64,000 nucleotides of DNA from Tolypothrix sp. PCC 7712 (GCF_025860405.1 NZ_CP063785.1:3038001-3102000), one strand, 5' to 3'. Counted from the first letter of the stretch, positions 29,701 through 40,239 are shown. Notes: a model not told the origin generated them from the letters alone. Numbers and translations: made by a program.

Positions 29701-31386
29701 AAGCAGGCAGAAATAGCCTTAAAAGACAGCGAACGTCGTTATTCCACCCTAACCGCCGCCGTCCCCGTCGCAATTTTGCGGTTCGATGTGGCTGGTAATT
29801 GTTTTTATGTTAACGATCGCTGGAGCGATCTCACAGGTAGGCCTAGGGAAGCAGCCTTAGGGATGGAATGGACGAAAATCTTGTACCAGCAACACAGCGA
29901 CCTCCTACTAACTGAATGGTCGCAATGGGCTGTTACTGCAGAAGGACTCTACCATAATGAAGGTAAAATGGTACGGCCAGATGGTAGCGAGGTCTGGTTT
30001 TATGTTCAAGCAGTAGCCGAAACTAATTCCGATGGTGCTGTAATTGGCTATATTGGCACATTAACCGATATCACAGCGCACAAACAAGCCGAAGAAAAAT
30101 TGCAACAGGTAAACGAGCGCTTAACACTAACTAATGCTGAACTTTATCGGGCTACTCGACTCAAAGATGAGTTTCTCGCAAACATGAGTCATGAATTGCG
30201 AACGCCTTTGAATGCGATTTTAGGGATGTCCCAAGGGTTACAAGATGAAATTATGGGTGCCCTCAACGATAGCCAAAAAGCCGCGATTGATAGTATTGAA
30301 CGTAGCGGTCAACATTTATTAGCACTGATTAACGACATTCTCGATTTAGCAAAAGTCGAATCTGGCAAATTAGAATTGCAACTCGCTCCAGTAGCGATCG
30401 CCTATATTTGTAAATCTAGTTTGTCTTTTGTCCAACAACAAGCGATATCTAAAAATATTCAACTCTCAATTGAAGCACCCTCGGATTTGGCGGACATTGT
30501 GGTTGATGAATTACGAATTCGCCAAGTTTTGATTAATTTACTCAGCAATGCTGTCAAATTCACTCCCAATGGTGGCAGTGTAAAGCTGACTGTGAGACAG
30601 GAACAGTCAGACAACAAAATTTTACTTTGCTTTTCGGTGATTGATACCGGGATTGGCATTGCTCAAGAAAATATCTCCAAACTCTTCCAACCCTTCACCC
30701 AAATTGATAGTCGATTAAATCGCCTGCACCCTGGTACAGGCTTAGGTTTATCCCTGGTGCGTCGTTTAGTGCAATTGCATCAAGGTTCCATCGCTGTCAC
30801 CAGTGAATTAGGAGTAGGAAGCTGTTTTACTGTTTATTTACCCTACCGCGTAATTGAGCCGTCAGCGATCGCTCAATCATTACTTGAATCTGAATCTACA
30901 GCTAACCCATCACTACAAGCGACTCTGAATCAAAAACATTCTCCAGCCGCAACCCCAAGCTTGAACCAATTGACTATTCCCCTAGCATCCCCAGATAAAC
31001 CAACCTCAAAGGCTTTAATTTTGCTGGTAGAGGATCAAGAAGTCAATGCCCTCAGCATTTCTAGCTATTTAGAAGGTCGGGGCTATCATTGGTTGTGGGC
31101 TGTTAATGGCCAAGAAGCAATTACTATGGCCAGCACTCAGCATCCAGATGTGATCTTGATGGATATCCAGATGCCAGAAATGGATGGATTAGAAGCGATA
31201 TCACGCATTCGCTCCGATCTGCAATTAGCTCAGATCCCAATTATCGCCATTACCGCCTTAGCCATGCCTGGCGATGAAGAAAGATGTTTGCAGGCTGGAG
31301 CCGATTTATACATTACTAAACCAATTAAACTCAAGCAACTGATTGCTGTTATTCAAAAATTATTAAGCGATCGGGGGATTGGGTAA
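26743..31386 (+). CDS. large hybrid sensor histidine kinase: REC-GAF-multiple PAS-HisKA-HATPase-REC
   Basis: 1547 residues, soluble by eye. N-terminal receiver (8-125; phospho-acceptor D60 in VVLDYQLPDD). GAF domain (~155-325) with C242-H243 in AGLTQCHQQLLENFQIKANL, the position and context of the bilin-binding Cys in cyanobacteriochromes. About six PAS/PAC units follow (~345-1130; repeated DISDRK/DITERK endings). HisKA with H1150 in NMSHELRTPLNAIL. HATPase with NLLSNAVKF and DTGIGIA, and GTGLGLSLV. C-terminal receiver with D1474 in VILMDIQMPEMDG. It is a phosphorelay protein with many sensory inputs. No output regulator is adjacent; neighbours are a DsbA-like protein and a universal stress protein, each nearly 800 bases away. 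Confidence 0.95.
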   Translation: MVAEFDYKILIVDDVQDDRVIYHRYLNRETRYNYQVIEAESVSEALELYDRNLPDLVVLDYQLPDDDGMVFLREWQQRYNDTLVPVVMLTGNENATAAVEAMKLGVQDYWIKSHLTADLFCQGVRTALEQIQLKRQLFFQQEQQRLVNSIALRIRQSLQLQDVLQTTVEEVRQLLQVDRTLIYKFGPGMTGIVTNESVLPQWTACLNAEIEETYFQQSSANKYDQGWLWAVSDITQAGLTQCHQQLLENFQIKANLVVPILLAVGNGQSNHTDKESTSQHKLWGLLIAHQCDRPRYWQNAEIALLSQLSIQLAIAIQQSEMYERVQAQLYAQVQAELEQRQRVAAEFRALVESASDIIFRIDRDLRYLYINPAIEQMVPQASSNWLGKTLEDLAIDCETIALWRELLNRIIVTRTEAIIEHPFPISHSETWCQTRIVPELNPAGKVQSFLCIARDISDRKRSEATLKLQAQILDQIHDAVISTDINCIIQSWNNGAEKYFGYKAHEVLGQHLGIIYPDLRELQTKVLEPLLVKDYHEVEVQCCSKSGILLYLSLRLSVVRNQQGEIIRLIGCSNDISDRKNMEQELQLLNQELESRVRKRTAQLQESQQFIQSITDNIPNVLYIYDLEQRRSIYSNREVVKTLGYSSEEISTMGSSFLTQLMHPDDLANAAAYFQSLRSAGDGERRVFEYRLRDIYGRWRWFLSHDTPFQRGEDGQVKQIIGIAQDMTDRKQIEEQLRYSETQLRMVQRIARLGSWEFDLQTREITWSEEVFRNFARNPDDGAPTYAELQQLIHPDDRDRHNLLVQRAIEQAQPYSIEFCLYCPNGSLRYLQARGEAVCNESGEVVKLIGTSLDITERKQAEEQLRNLSERLTMAIQSGGFGIWEYNLPEDKLIWDDRMFEIYGVNPSNFSGNFNAWVSCLHPDDRVQKLRLIKQFLENGYEYNTEFRIVQPGGKIRFIKAYGMIQVNQQQEIVRVIGINDDITDLKQAEIALKDSERRYSTLTAAVPVAILRFDVAGNCFYVNDRWSDLTGRPREAALGMEWTKILYQQHSDLLLTEWSQWAVTAEGLYHNEGKMVRPDGSEVWFYVQAVAETNSDGAVIGYIGTLTDITAHKQAEEKLQQVNERLTLTNAELYRATRLKDEFLANMSHELRTPLNAILGMSQGLQDEIMGALNDSQKAAIDSIERSGQHLLALINDILDLAKVESGKLELQLAPVAIAYICKSSLSFVQQQAISKNIQLSIEAPSDLADIVVDELRIRQVLINLLSNAVKFTPNGGSVKLTVRQEQSDNKILLCFSVIDTGIGIAQENISKLFQPFTQIDSRLNRLHPGTGLGLSLVRRLVQLHQGSIAVTSELGVGSCFTVYLPYRVIEPSAIAQSLLESESTANPSLQATLNQKHSPAATPSLNQLTIPLASPDKPTSKALILLVEDQEVNALSISSYLEGRGYHWLWAVNGQEAITMASTQHPDVILMDIQMPEMDGLEAISRIRSDLQLAQIPIIAITALAMPGDEERCLQAGADLYITKPIKLKQLIAVIQKLLSDRGIG

Positions 31387-32172
31387 TGGGTAAAATACCC
31401 TATTGGAAAATTTTGGCTAATTGCCATAGCAATTTCTGAATAAAGCAAGTACAAATAATTTATAAAAATATAACTTTATCTAATTGTGATTTAAGCATTT
31501 AAATCTTGATAAATTCGACGATTCTCGTAAAATCAGGTTATAGTGCTACTCTATAAAGCTTTATGAGACAACTAAAGCAGCTTAATTATTCTTAAATTTT
31601 ATTGAAAAATAGTGAATATATAATAAATTCAATGTAATATACTTGTCTTTTATTTAATTTGTTTACATTATTTAAATTGCTTTTAATGAACAAAGATGAA
31701 CATAGGTTAAAAATAATAAATACCATCATATTTTATTAAGTTTGACAGGCTAAATTGAGAGTATGCTTAATCATTAGAGACTATTTAAGAACTTAAGTAA
31801 CGGAGCGCAAATAAATATCTCAATCTTTAGTAATCCAGTCCATAAGTCTAAATACCGCAAAAATGACGGTGTAGATTATTGACAGTGCTTGACTTTGAGT
31901 AGTGCTGATTACGAGTTCTTAGTTTCTCATTCCTATAGCTAAATTTACGGGGTTAAGCAAAGAAAAAAGCTGTTTTTTCTGCTTATCTACAACTAGTGAA
32001 TTCAAGCTTCTAAAAGCTTGTTTAAAAGCTGAACTTGTCCTTGAATGAGAATTCATTTTAGTGATTTGATGAGAGCAGAAAATTGACTAGATTTTCAAGG
32101 CTGTGATGAAAATCTAGCTAATCCAAATTACTACGAGCAGAAACCTAAGCAACCTTAACAACAAGACGTAAG
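31387..32172. other. long intergenic region, no gene seen
   Basis: 786 bases, strongly AT-rich in the first 350. No tandem heptamers, tRNA-like fold or convincing reading frame. It likely contains the promoter and leader of the universal stress protein gene. Confidence 0.5.
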
Positions 32173-33024
32173 ATGATAGAAAAAATTTTGCTGGCTGTAT
32201 CTGGATTGGGGCACGCAGAAGAGATGCTCAAGGCTTTGAAAGAAGTGCCATCAATTCAAAGTGCAAAAGTTACAGTTTTGCACGTAGTTAATGCTAAATC
32301 CGCCGCTTCTGAAATGACAGAGAAGTGGGAAGAAGGTGGCAAGATTCTAGCTAATGCTATTCAGTCTTTGAACTTAGATCCGAGTCAGGTTTCTTCCATC
32401 TTGCGCCAAGGCGATCCCAAAGATGTAGTTTGCAAGGTGGCTGATGAAATAGACGCTGACTTAATTATCATGGGTTCACGGGGACTCAAGCGGTTGCAAT
32501 CGATTTTATCTAACTCCGTGAGCCAGTATGTATTTCAACTGTCGTCTCGCCCCATGCTGCTGGTAAAAGATGACATTTATGTCAAGAGAATTAACCGCGT
32601 CATGGTGGCTATAGATAACTCTGAGTCTGCAAAACATTGTTTAAGTTTGGCTTTGTTCCTGCTGCGAGATATCCCCGGAGGTCAGTTATTTTTAGCTAAT
32701 GTTAATACAGATTTACGTGGTAAATCATCTGAAGCAAGCGAAATTACTCCAGAGAAAAATTCAGTTTTGGGTGCAGCAGTTGCAGAGGCTGAAAAATATG
32801 GAATTAAAGCTCGTAGTTTCATTAGTAATGGTAAACCAGGTGAAGAAATTTGCAGCTTGGCAGACAAGTTGAACATAGATTTATTATTACTTGGATCTCC
32901 AGATCGCCGTCCATCGGTAGCTAAGAGTTTTGTCGATATAGATAGACTCATCGGCTCATCTTTGTCTGACTATGTTCGCGTTAACGCTACTTGTCCTGTG
33001 TTGTTGGCACGAACCACTAGTTAA
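32173..33024 (+). CDS. tandem universal stress protein
   Basis: 283 residues in two UspA-like domains (1-136 and 140-283). Domain one has MGSRGLKRLQSILSNSVSQY, close to the G-x2-G-x9-G-S/T nucleotide-binding pattern. Domain two starts RVMVAIDNSESAKHCLSLAL and ends LLLGSPDRRPSVAK then GSSLSDYVRVNATCPVLLA. Such proteins bind ATP or act as stress-linked signalling factors in the cytoplasm. An efficient bidirectional terminator follows, and psbM is convergent. Confidence 0.93.
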   Translation: MIEKILLAVSGLGHAEEMLKALKEVPSIQSAKVTVLHVVNAKSAASEMTEKWEEGGKILANAIQSLNLDPSQVSSILRQGDPKDVVCKVADEIDADLIIMGSRGLKRLQSILSNSVSQYVFQLSSRPMLLVKDDIYVKRINRVMVAIDNSESAKHCLSLALFLLRDIPGGQLFLANVNTDLRGKSSEASEITPEKNSVLGAAVAEAEKYGIKARSFISNGKPGEEICSLADKLNIDLLLLGSPDRRPSVAKSFVDIDRLIGSSLSDYVRVNATCPVLLARTTS

Positions 33025-33051
33025 GGTCACAATAGATTTAGCGGTTGATAA

Positions 33052-33093
33052 ACAAAAACCCCTACACCATAGGTGCAGGGGTTCTTTATTTTA
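33052..33093. terminator. bidirectional terminator between the USP gene and psbM
   Basis: AACCCCTACACC (33057-33068) pairs with GGTGCAGGGGTT (33072-33083) with one mismatch and a three-base loop. CTTTATTTTA follows on the plus strand, and TTTTTGTTT follows on the minus strand, so it can serve both convergent genes. Confidence 0.8.
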
Positions 33094-33104
33094 TAAAAAA
33101 CGTA

Positions 33105-33221
33105 TTAACTATCTTTTTTACCTTCGCGGCTAGCTGTTTGGATGTACAGAATCAGCAAAAATACAGAGGGAACTAGTACGAACAGAATGCTCGCTACGAA
33201 CCCCAGGTCATTCACTTGCAT
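33105..33221 (-). CDS. psbM: photosystem II reaction center protein M
   Basis: 38 residues: [38 protein letters not shown]. This is a near-canonical PsbM, a single transmembrane helix at the photosystem II dimer interface in the thylakoid membrane. The gene is short and easily missed. It lies downstream of the ferredoxin gene on the same strand with a 120-base gap, and ends 12 bases before the shared terminator. Confidence 0.97.
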   Translation of the reverse strand: MQVNDLGFVASILFVLVPSVFLLILYIQTASREGKKDS

Positions 33222-33341
33222 GGCAAGAAAGCCTCTCTTAGATTTCCAGTCAACAACATTAGAATAGCATCATCAATGACAGAGTTTATGGAAATTTTCT
33301 GCTTTTGCAACCCTGAAACCAACCAGAAATAGCCTACAAAA

Positions 33342-33638
33342 CTAAGGCTTTGTAACTACACTTACAGGCCCATTTACTAAAGTTTGGCAAGCCAGGCGGT
33401 AATTTGCGGGCTTTTTCTTCAATTTGCGGTTTTCTACATCTGTGCGCGGAGAAAGGTTGTCTATTCCTTCAGTAATCTCGACTATGCAAGTACCACATTG
33501 ACCATAGCCGCCGCAATTAGTCATTTTTCCAAACAATGTATAGATATCTATACCATTTTGCATTGCTTTTAGCCGAAGATTAGCACCATCCGCAGCCACT
33601 ACTTCCTTATCTTCTTTAACGAATTTTATATTACCCAT
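33342..33638 (-). CDS. [2Fe-2S] plant-type ferredoxin-like protein
   Basis: 98 residues with four cluster cysteines at C42, C48, C51 and C84 (C-x5-C-x2-C-x32-C). The usual plant-type spacing is C-x4-C-x2-C-x29, so this is a divergent family more like adrenodoxin/other [2Fe-2S] proteins in the first spacing. Motifs: [16 protein letters not shown] and [15 protein letters not shown]. It would carry electrons in the cytoplasm; the partner is unknown. psbM follows on the same strand and psbK with its own terminator precedes. Confidence 0.9.
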   Translation of the reverse strand: MGNIKFVKEDKEVVAADGANLRLKAMQNGIDIYTLFGKMTNCGGYGQCGTCIVEITEGIDNLSPRTDVENRKLKKKPANYRLACQTLVNGPVSVVTKP

Positions 33639-33769
33639 AACTGATACCTTACTAACTTTCAGCGTGGCTTTTGCCCGTTTGTTGACTAGGATTGATATAC
33701 TAATTTAAGTGTATATTAATTTATTACAAAATATTAAGAAATATCAATTTGAGTAAACAATCTGATACC

Positions 33770-33800
33770 AAAAAATAGGACAGGTTTTTTGTACCTGTCC
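33770..33800 (-). terminator. terminator after psbK
   Basis: On the minus strand GGACAGGT (complement of 33793-33800) pairs with ACCTGTCC (complement of 33778-33785), followed by A-TTTTTT (complement of 33770-33777). It sits 22 bases after the psbK stop. Confidence 0.8.
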
Positions 33801-33822
33801 CAGCAATTTTAAATTAATTAAC

Positions 33823-33960
33823 TTACCTAAATCCGACTGCTGCTTGCCAGACGAAAGCAAGTAACAAGAAGAAAACGGGAATGACTGGGAGAACATCCAC
33901 CAAAGGATCAAAAATTTGGTAAGCTTCTGGTAATTTTGCTAACAACAGTGCTGCTTCCAT
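33823..33960 (-). CDS. psbK: photosystem II reaction center protein K
   Basis: 45 residues: begins [19 protein letters not shown], then [26 protein letters not shown]. PsbK is a single-helix subunit near CP43, processed by removal of the first residues (mature protein starts at KLPEAY). It lies downstream of tgt on the same strand, an arrangement also known from Synechocystis. A repeat-rich gap of 251 bases separates it from tgt, so it may have its own promoter. Confidence 0.98.
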
Positions 33961-34211
33961 ATTTGTTTATATCCACCTATCCAACACAGCATTTCATAAT
34001 TGATAGGTATCTTAACATGGTTTGGTCATTAGTCATTTGGGGTTTGTCATTTGTCATTTGTCATTTGTCATTTGTCATTTGTCGTTGGTCATTAGGCTTT
34101 TACCCCATTACCCATTACCCATTACCCATTACCCATTACCCATTCCCCATTCCCCATTCCCCATTCCCCATTACCCATTACCCATTACCCATTACCCATT
34201 ACCCATTCCCC
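33961..34211. repeat. TTTGTCA and CCCATTA heptamer arrays between tgt and psbK
   Basis: TTTGTCA (STRR2-type) units at about 34047-34083 are followed by a long run of CCCATTA/CCCATTC units at about 34104-34208. The array runs right up to the tgt stop codon. Confidence 0.9.
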
Positions 34212-35936
<1,725 letters not shown>

Positions 35937-36389
35937 TTAAAACGAATCAGAAGTATCGTCATCAATTTCTGCATCCCATCTGGCTGAGAGTACTTGATCC
36001 ATCATGGCTTCGATGGCGCTGACATTCAAGCTTCTCTCTCTACGCTCTTGTAGAGGTGTAGAAAGGGGAATTAACCGCAAACACATACCTTCTTGGATTA
36101 AATCAAAGTAGGTTTCTTGTTGCGGGGATTGTTTTAGTTCTAAATAATCAAAACTATAAACATTCAAATAAAGCGCTTGGTTTGCGACTAAAGTAGACCT
36201 TTGAGGATTGGCAAATACTTCCATTACATCGCCATCACCCTCGCTCTGTAATTGACCTTCGTGGGTGTAGATGTAGTGGACTCGACCTAAATCAGCCAAC
36301 AATCGCTTGATGTCGAGCTTATTTACAATAATTCCCGTGTTAATAATGCACGGAGCTGGTATTCTTGTGTCGGGTAGATGATGACTCAT
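35937..36389 (-). CDS. conserved cyanobacterial hypothetical protein
   Basis: 150 residues from ATG 36389 (starts MSHHLPDTRIPAPCIINTGI); the frame is open to 36434, but the extra 15 residues look non-coding. Contains RLLADLGRVHYIYTHEGQLQ, DVMEVFANPQRSTLVANQAL and a C terminus ending AEIDDDTSDSF. The pattern is beta-rich in the middle. No signal peptide, membrane segment or catalytic motif. I recognise it only as the sort of protein annotated hypothetical in Nostocales. It is divergent from cobS. Confidence 0.7.
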   Translation of the reverse strand: MSHHLPDTRIPAPCIINTGIIVNKLDIKRLLADLGRVHYIYTHEGQLQSEGDGDVMEVFANPQRSTLVANQALYLNVYSFDYLELKQSPQQETYFDLIQEGMCLRLIPLSTPLQERRERSLNVSAIEAMMDQVLSARWDAEIDDDTSDSF

Positions 36390-36760
36390 AAAAAAATAGG
36401 GAATGAGCGAAGGTGAGGTGCAACAGAAGCACAATAGTTTAAGTTAATAAGCTCCCTGTATACCCCTACATTTAAAAAAATATCAACTTTCTTCGGCAAT
36501 CGTCTAATAACCTTGATGAAGTTATTAGTTCAAGGATACAAGACAAAAGTGTGTCTGAGGAAATATTGCCTAATAATTTTATTTTCAGTATATAAAACTA
36601 CTAATAATTAGTGGTTGTTACTGAAACTAGCATAACAAAATTTTGTGGATGAATCGCTAGATCAAAGAAAACTTATAGAAAGCTTTAATCTGTTTTTCTA
36701 CAGGCTGTGCAGTAATAGAAAGCGGTATTCCACAAATAGCTTTTCAAGAAAGTAAATTAT
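36390..36760. promoter_or_regulatory. divergent spacer upstream of cobS
   Basis: 371 AT-rich bases. An imperfect hairpin lies around 36505-36537 (TAATAACCTTGATGAAGTTATTA). I looked for cobalamin-riboswitch elements and did not find them. No gene seen. Confidence 0.5.
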
Positions 36761-37534
36761 ATGACAAATCAGCCTCCGTGGTGGAAAAAGCTGTTGCTAA
36801 ATCTACTATCTAGCGTGATATTTTATACTACTATTCCATTACCATATGTGAATGGATTGGAATTCGATAAAGTAGCACGTTTTGCTTTGCTAGTAGGGGT
36901 GTTGATTGGGGGAATTTTAGGGTTATGTGATACAGGAATGAGTTATCTGGGTATACCAATATTAACTCGTAGTGCTTTAGTAATTAGCTTAGGGATTGGC
37001 ATTACTGGAGGATTGCATTTAGATGGGGCAATGGATACTGCTGACGGATTGGCGGTAGGCGACCCAAAAAGACGACTAGAAGTGATGGCAGATAGCGCTA
37101 CAGGTGCATTTGGAGCAATGGCAGCGATCGCCATATTACTGCTAAAAACAACAGCGTTAACAGAGGTAGAAACCCATCGTTGGCTGATATTGATGGCAAC
37201 TTGTGGTTGGGGACGCTGGGGACAACAGCTAGCGATCGCTTGTTATCCTTACCTCAAACCTACTGGTAAAGGCGCAATTCACAAACAAGCCATTCAATCT
37301 TATCAAGACGTATTACCAGGGCTTTTGTTACTGATGGCTTTAAGTGGTTTACTTTTTTTAATAGATAGCCAGCAGAAAATTTTAGCAATAGCAATGGTAA
37401 TCGCCGGGGGTGCGATCGCCACTATAACCGGTGCTTGGTTTAACCACAAATTAGGCGGACACACAGGCGATACCTACGGCGCAGTCGTGGAATGGACTGA
37501 AGCCCTGTTTCTCTGTGCGCTGACGGTTTTTTAA
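36761..37534 (+). CDS. cobS: adenosylcobinamide-GDP ribazoletransferase (cobalamin synthase)
   Basis: 257 residues, polytopic membrane protein. The family signature [16 protein letters not shown] is at about residues 83-98. A further conserved patch is [13 protein letters not shown]. About six hydrophobic segments. CobS joins the lower-ligand nucleoside to adenosylcobinamide-GDP in the last steps of cobalamin (here probably pseudocobalamin) synthesis. The start ATG is at 36761. No other cob genes are adjacent. Confidence 0.95.
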   Translation: MTNQPPWWKKLLLNLLSSVIFYTTIPLPYVNGLEFDKVARFALLVGVLIGGILGLCDTGMSYLGIPILTRSALVISLGIGITGGLHLDGAMDTADGLAVGDPKRRLEVMADSATGAFGAMAAIAILLLKTTALTEVETHRWLILMATCGWGRWGQQLAIACYPYLKPTGKGAIHKQAIQSYQDVLPGLLLLMALSGLLFLIDSQQKILAIAMVIAGGAIATITGAWFNHKLGGHTGDTYGAVVEWTEALFLCALTVF

Positions 37535-37691
37535 TGAGGGACTGGGGACTGGGGATTGGGGATTGGGGAGGGGCCCCCTCTGGGGATAAGGGGTAATGGG
37601 GATTGGGGACGAGGGGGATGAGGTAGACAATACCAATTACCCATTACCCATTATCAATGCCAATGCCCAATGCCCCATGCCCCATGCCCAT
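37535..37691. repeat. STRR1 heptamers and second copy of the composite repeat
   Basis: GGGGACT/GGGGATT units at 37540-37568 are followed by GGGGCCCCCTCTGGGGATAA and GGGGTAATGGGGA, the composite unit also at 5650 and 49796. Then ACCCATT and CCCATGC/CCCAATG units (37634-37690). Confidence 0.85.
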
Positions 37692-38153
37692 TTATTTAAT
37701 TGGCTGCAACTTCGTCACCTTGAGTTTAAAGTTACCAACACCAGTTTCCCCGAAAGAGCGAACGCGAATTATATAATTTCCTGTCTCTGCAATACGAGTA
37801 AATAATAGGGAATTACTGGTGCCATCAGGGCCATCATCATTTTCTGCTAGGGTAGTACCATTAGGTGAAAGCAGGGTAATAATGCTGTCAAAGTTATCGG
37901 ATGATAGATCAACGGCTAAATTATCACCTTTAGTTAACTTCACAGAGTAATCACGAGCGTATCCGCCCTGACCTGTGGGAATATCTTTATCTGAAAGTGT
38001 ATCGGAAAATTCAGAACTAGTTGTAGTTAAAGGAATTGGACTATATAACTTATTTTGAGCAAAAGCGGCAGTTGTACAGATGCTCATTGCCAATAAGGTG
38101 GCAGGAAAGATAATTAATCGTGGCAAACTTACTGCAAAGCCTTGACTTTTCAT
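37692..38153 (-). CDS. exported protein with a bacterial pre-peptidase C-terminal (PPC)-like domain
   Basis: 153 residues from ATG 38153, which gives a proper signal peptide (LPRLIIFPATLLAMSICTTA, cleaved at AFA-Q); an upstream start at 38192 is less likely. The mature part is a jelly-roll PPC-like domain: ARDYSVKLTKGDNLAVDLSS, FDSIITLLSPNGTTLAENDD, LLFTRIAETGNYIIRVRSFG. Such domains usually accompany secreted proteases and bind surfaces or aid secretion; here it stands alone with no enzyme attached. The substrate is unknown. Confidence 0.85.
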   Translation of the reverse strand: MKSQGFAVSLPRLIIFPATLLAMSICTTAAFAQNKLYSPIPLTTTSSEFSDTLSDKDIPTGQGGYARDYSVKLTKGDNLAVDLSSDNFDSIITLLSPNGTTLAENDDGPDGTSNSLLFTRIAETGNYIIRVRSFGETGVGNFKLKVTKLQPIK

Positions 38154-38233
38154 TGAAAGCAAAATTCCCAAACAATAGGGTGATTTGGTCAAATATAGAG
38201 TTTAGTTGAATTACTTTTCCATGAGTTGTTAAG

Positions 38234-38911
38234 TTATGGATTTTTTATAGCAGTAGCAAGTGCTACTAACCCTGAAACCGTGATTCCACACTGGCTAAGT
38301 GTTTGTACCGCTGCAGCGGCGGTAGCACCTGTAGTGTAGATATCGTCTACTAACAACACTGGGAAAGTTGGAGGACTGCGGCGAAGTTCCTTACCAACAG
38401 CAAAAGCTGCTGCTAAGTTTTGTTCTCGCTCAGATACCGATAAACCAAATTGTGCTTTAGTTTCTCTAACTCTTTCTAGACCATTTAGTTTGAATTTTAA
38501 CCCAGTTGTTTGGCAAAAGCTTTGTGCTATGAGTGCTGCTTGGTTATAGCCTCGCTTTTTTTGTTTGCTGGGGTGGAGTGGGATGGGAACAACAGTCAGC
38601 TTTTGATGACGTATTGGTGAATTTAATAACCATGTCTCACCTAGCCATTGACCCAACGGCTGAGAAATTTGTGGTTGATTTTCATATTTCATCACAGCGA
38701 TCGCTCTTTTGAGTGAACCACCATAAATTCCCCAGCTAAATACGGGTATAGGTTGTTGCCAGAACTTATTAGGGTCTTCTAGGCGACATTGCTGCAATTG
38801 TCTTTCACAGTATTCACACACTTGACGAGATGTACTGCGTTGACACAATGGGCAATGGGATTGGAGAAAAAGGCTGAGTAAGCCTTTCAATGCGCTTCTA
38901 GCATAAATCAC
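38234..38911 (-). CDS. ComF-family phosphoribosyltransferase-like protein
   Basis: 225 residues, GTG start. An N-terminal zinc-ribbon-like motif HCPLCQRSTSRQVCEYC and a type I phosphoribosyltransferase core with VVPIPLHPSKQKKRGYNQA and the PRPP loop VLLVDDIYTTGATAAAAV. ComF is linked to DNA uptake for transformation, though many homologs are in non-competent bacteria. It stands alone here. Confidence 0.9.
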   Translation of the reverse strand: MIYARSALKGLLSLFLQSHCPLCQRSTSRQVCEYCERQLQQCRLEDPNKFWQQPIPVFSWGIYGGSLKRAIAVMKYENQPQISQPLGQWLGETWLLNSPIRHQKLTVVPIPLHPSKQKKRGYNQAALIAQSFCQTTGLKFKLNGLERVRETKAQFGLSVSEREQNLAAAFAVGKELRRSPPTFPVLLVDDIYTTGATAAAAVQTLSQCGITVSGLVALATAIKNP

Positions 38912-39073
38912 AGCTAGCTTGTCCTTTCAATATCAGAATTTAACTGACATTAATCTGGCACAAATTAACTTTGGTGTTGGGGGTTTGTCCCCAATTACCC
39001 ATTACCCATTACCATTTCCTTTTTCAAGTTACGATACTAAAATCTCCCAATTCTCAAATTTGCTCAACAAACT

Positions 39074-39655
39074 ATGCAAAACACAGAAACGACGTTACCG
39101 CTTCGCCTGTGGACAGTTGAGGAATACCACCGGATGGCTGAGGCTGGGATTTTTGGTGTAGATGAACGTGTGGAACTCCTAGAAGGAAAGATTATCTGGA
39201 TGAGTGCCAAAGGAACAGCCCATCGTTCGGCTGTGGGGAGAACAGATTATTTGCTGAAAAATTGGTTAGGAAATCGGGCTTGGGTAGCTATTCAAGACCC
39301 AGTAAAGTTAAATGAAAAGTCTGAGCCTGAACCAGATATTGCGGTCGTCAAAATAGATCCATTGGACTATGCAGATCATCATCCTACTCCATCTGAGATT
39401 TACTTAATTATTGAAGTGGCAGATAGCAGCCTGAAACTAGACTGTGAAATTAAAGGTAAATCCTATTCAAAAGCGGGAATTCGTGATTATTGGGTGTTAG
39501 ATGTGGTTAATCGCCAATTACACATTTTTCGGGAACCAACAGACGATGGCTACCAAAGCGAACAGATTTTGTCAGAAGATGAGACTATTTCGCCCTTAGA
39601 GTTTCCTGATTTGAGAATTACAGTTTTACAGATGTTACCGCTAGTAAATAAATAG
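39074..39655 (+). CDS. Uma2-family (DUF820) PD-(D/E)XK endonuclease-like protein
   Basis: 193 residues. The family pattern is intact: TVEEYHRMAEAGIFGVDERV, ELLEGKIIWMSAKGTAHRSA, EPEPDIAVVK, the nuclease core IIEVADSSLKLDCEIKGKSY and AGIRDYWVLDVVNRQLHIFR. The acidic residues and Lys of the PD-(D/E)XK fold are all present. These genes are hugely expanded in cyanobacteria, with no settled role; links to mobile DNA and defence have been proposed. Start ATG 39074. Confidence 0.92.
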   Translation: MQNTETTLPLRLWTVEEYHRMAEAGIFGVDERVELLEGKIIWMSAKGTAHRSAVGRTDYLLKNWLGNRAWVAIQDPVKLNEKSEPEPDIAVVKIDPLDYADHHPTPSEIYLIIEVADSSLKLDCEIKGKSYSKAGIRDYWVLDVVNRQLHIFREPTDDGYQSEQILSEDETISPLEFPDLRITVLQMLPLVNK

Positions 39656-39673
39656 CTAGCCTCCCTCATCCCG

Positions 39674-40192
39674 TCACTTAATCCCCAGTTCCCAGTCCCC
39701 TAGTAATGGCTGATTGAGATATTTCACATAAACGCGATCGCACCTTGGGGTTTCTACTCCGGTTGCGGGTTGATAGCCGTTGCTTTCATAGAGTTTGACG
39801 GCTTCTACTAAAACACTGGCGGTTTCAATCCAAATTTCCTGAAAACCACGGGCGGAGATCGCAGCTTCTAGTTGTTGTAATAAATATTTCCCTAGCCCTA
39901 TACCTCTAATACTGGGTAAAAGATACATTTTCCTGATTTCTACGGCTTTTTCACCCCGATTTACGGGGTAATATGCCCCTGTTCCTACGAGGTGACCTTG
40001 GTGTTCAATTACCCAAAACTCACCGCCTGCGGCTAAGTAGCATTCTTCGACTTTTACCACATCTCGGTCAGCACCGTTTGGTTCCCAGCCCAAACCGTAT
40101 TCTGATAATACATAACTGATGACTGCGGCAGTGCTTGTGCGATCGCTCTGCTCCCAGTTACGAATCAAAAAGTCTCGGTAATAATCTCTCAT
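39674..40192 (-). CDS. GNAT-family N-acetyltransferase
   Basis: 172 residues from ATG 40192 (MRDYYRDFLIRNWEQSDRTS). The frame is open to 40288, but the upstream part overlaps a decayed gene (40240-40586). Acetyl-CoA motif A is YLLPSIRGIGLGKYLLQQLE (R/Q-x-x-G-x-G/A type). C-terminal part WIETASVLVEAVKLYESNGY matches the domain's last motif. Substrate unknown. It is convergent with the Uma2 gene, 18 bases apart. Confidence 0.9.
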   Translation of the reverse strand: MRDYYRDFLIRNWEQSDRTSTAAVISYVLSEYGLGWEPNGADRDVVKVEECYLAAGGEFWVIEHQGHLVGTGAYYPVNRGEKAVEIRKMYLLPSIRGIGLGKYLLQQLEAAISARGFQEIWIETASVLVEAVKLYESNGYQPATGVETPRCDRVYVKYLNQPLLGDWELGIK

Positions 40193-40239
40193 CGTAAAAT
40201 TTTCAATAATTATAATTTTGAACGGGAGCAAAAAGAGAG

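Noticed and set aside
36390..36760. Cobalamin riboswitch upstream of cobS
   Set aside because: The conserved B12-box and core sequences were not seen.
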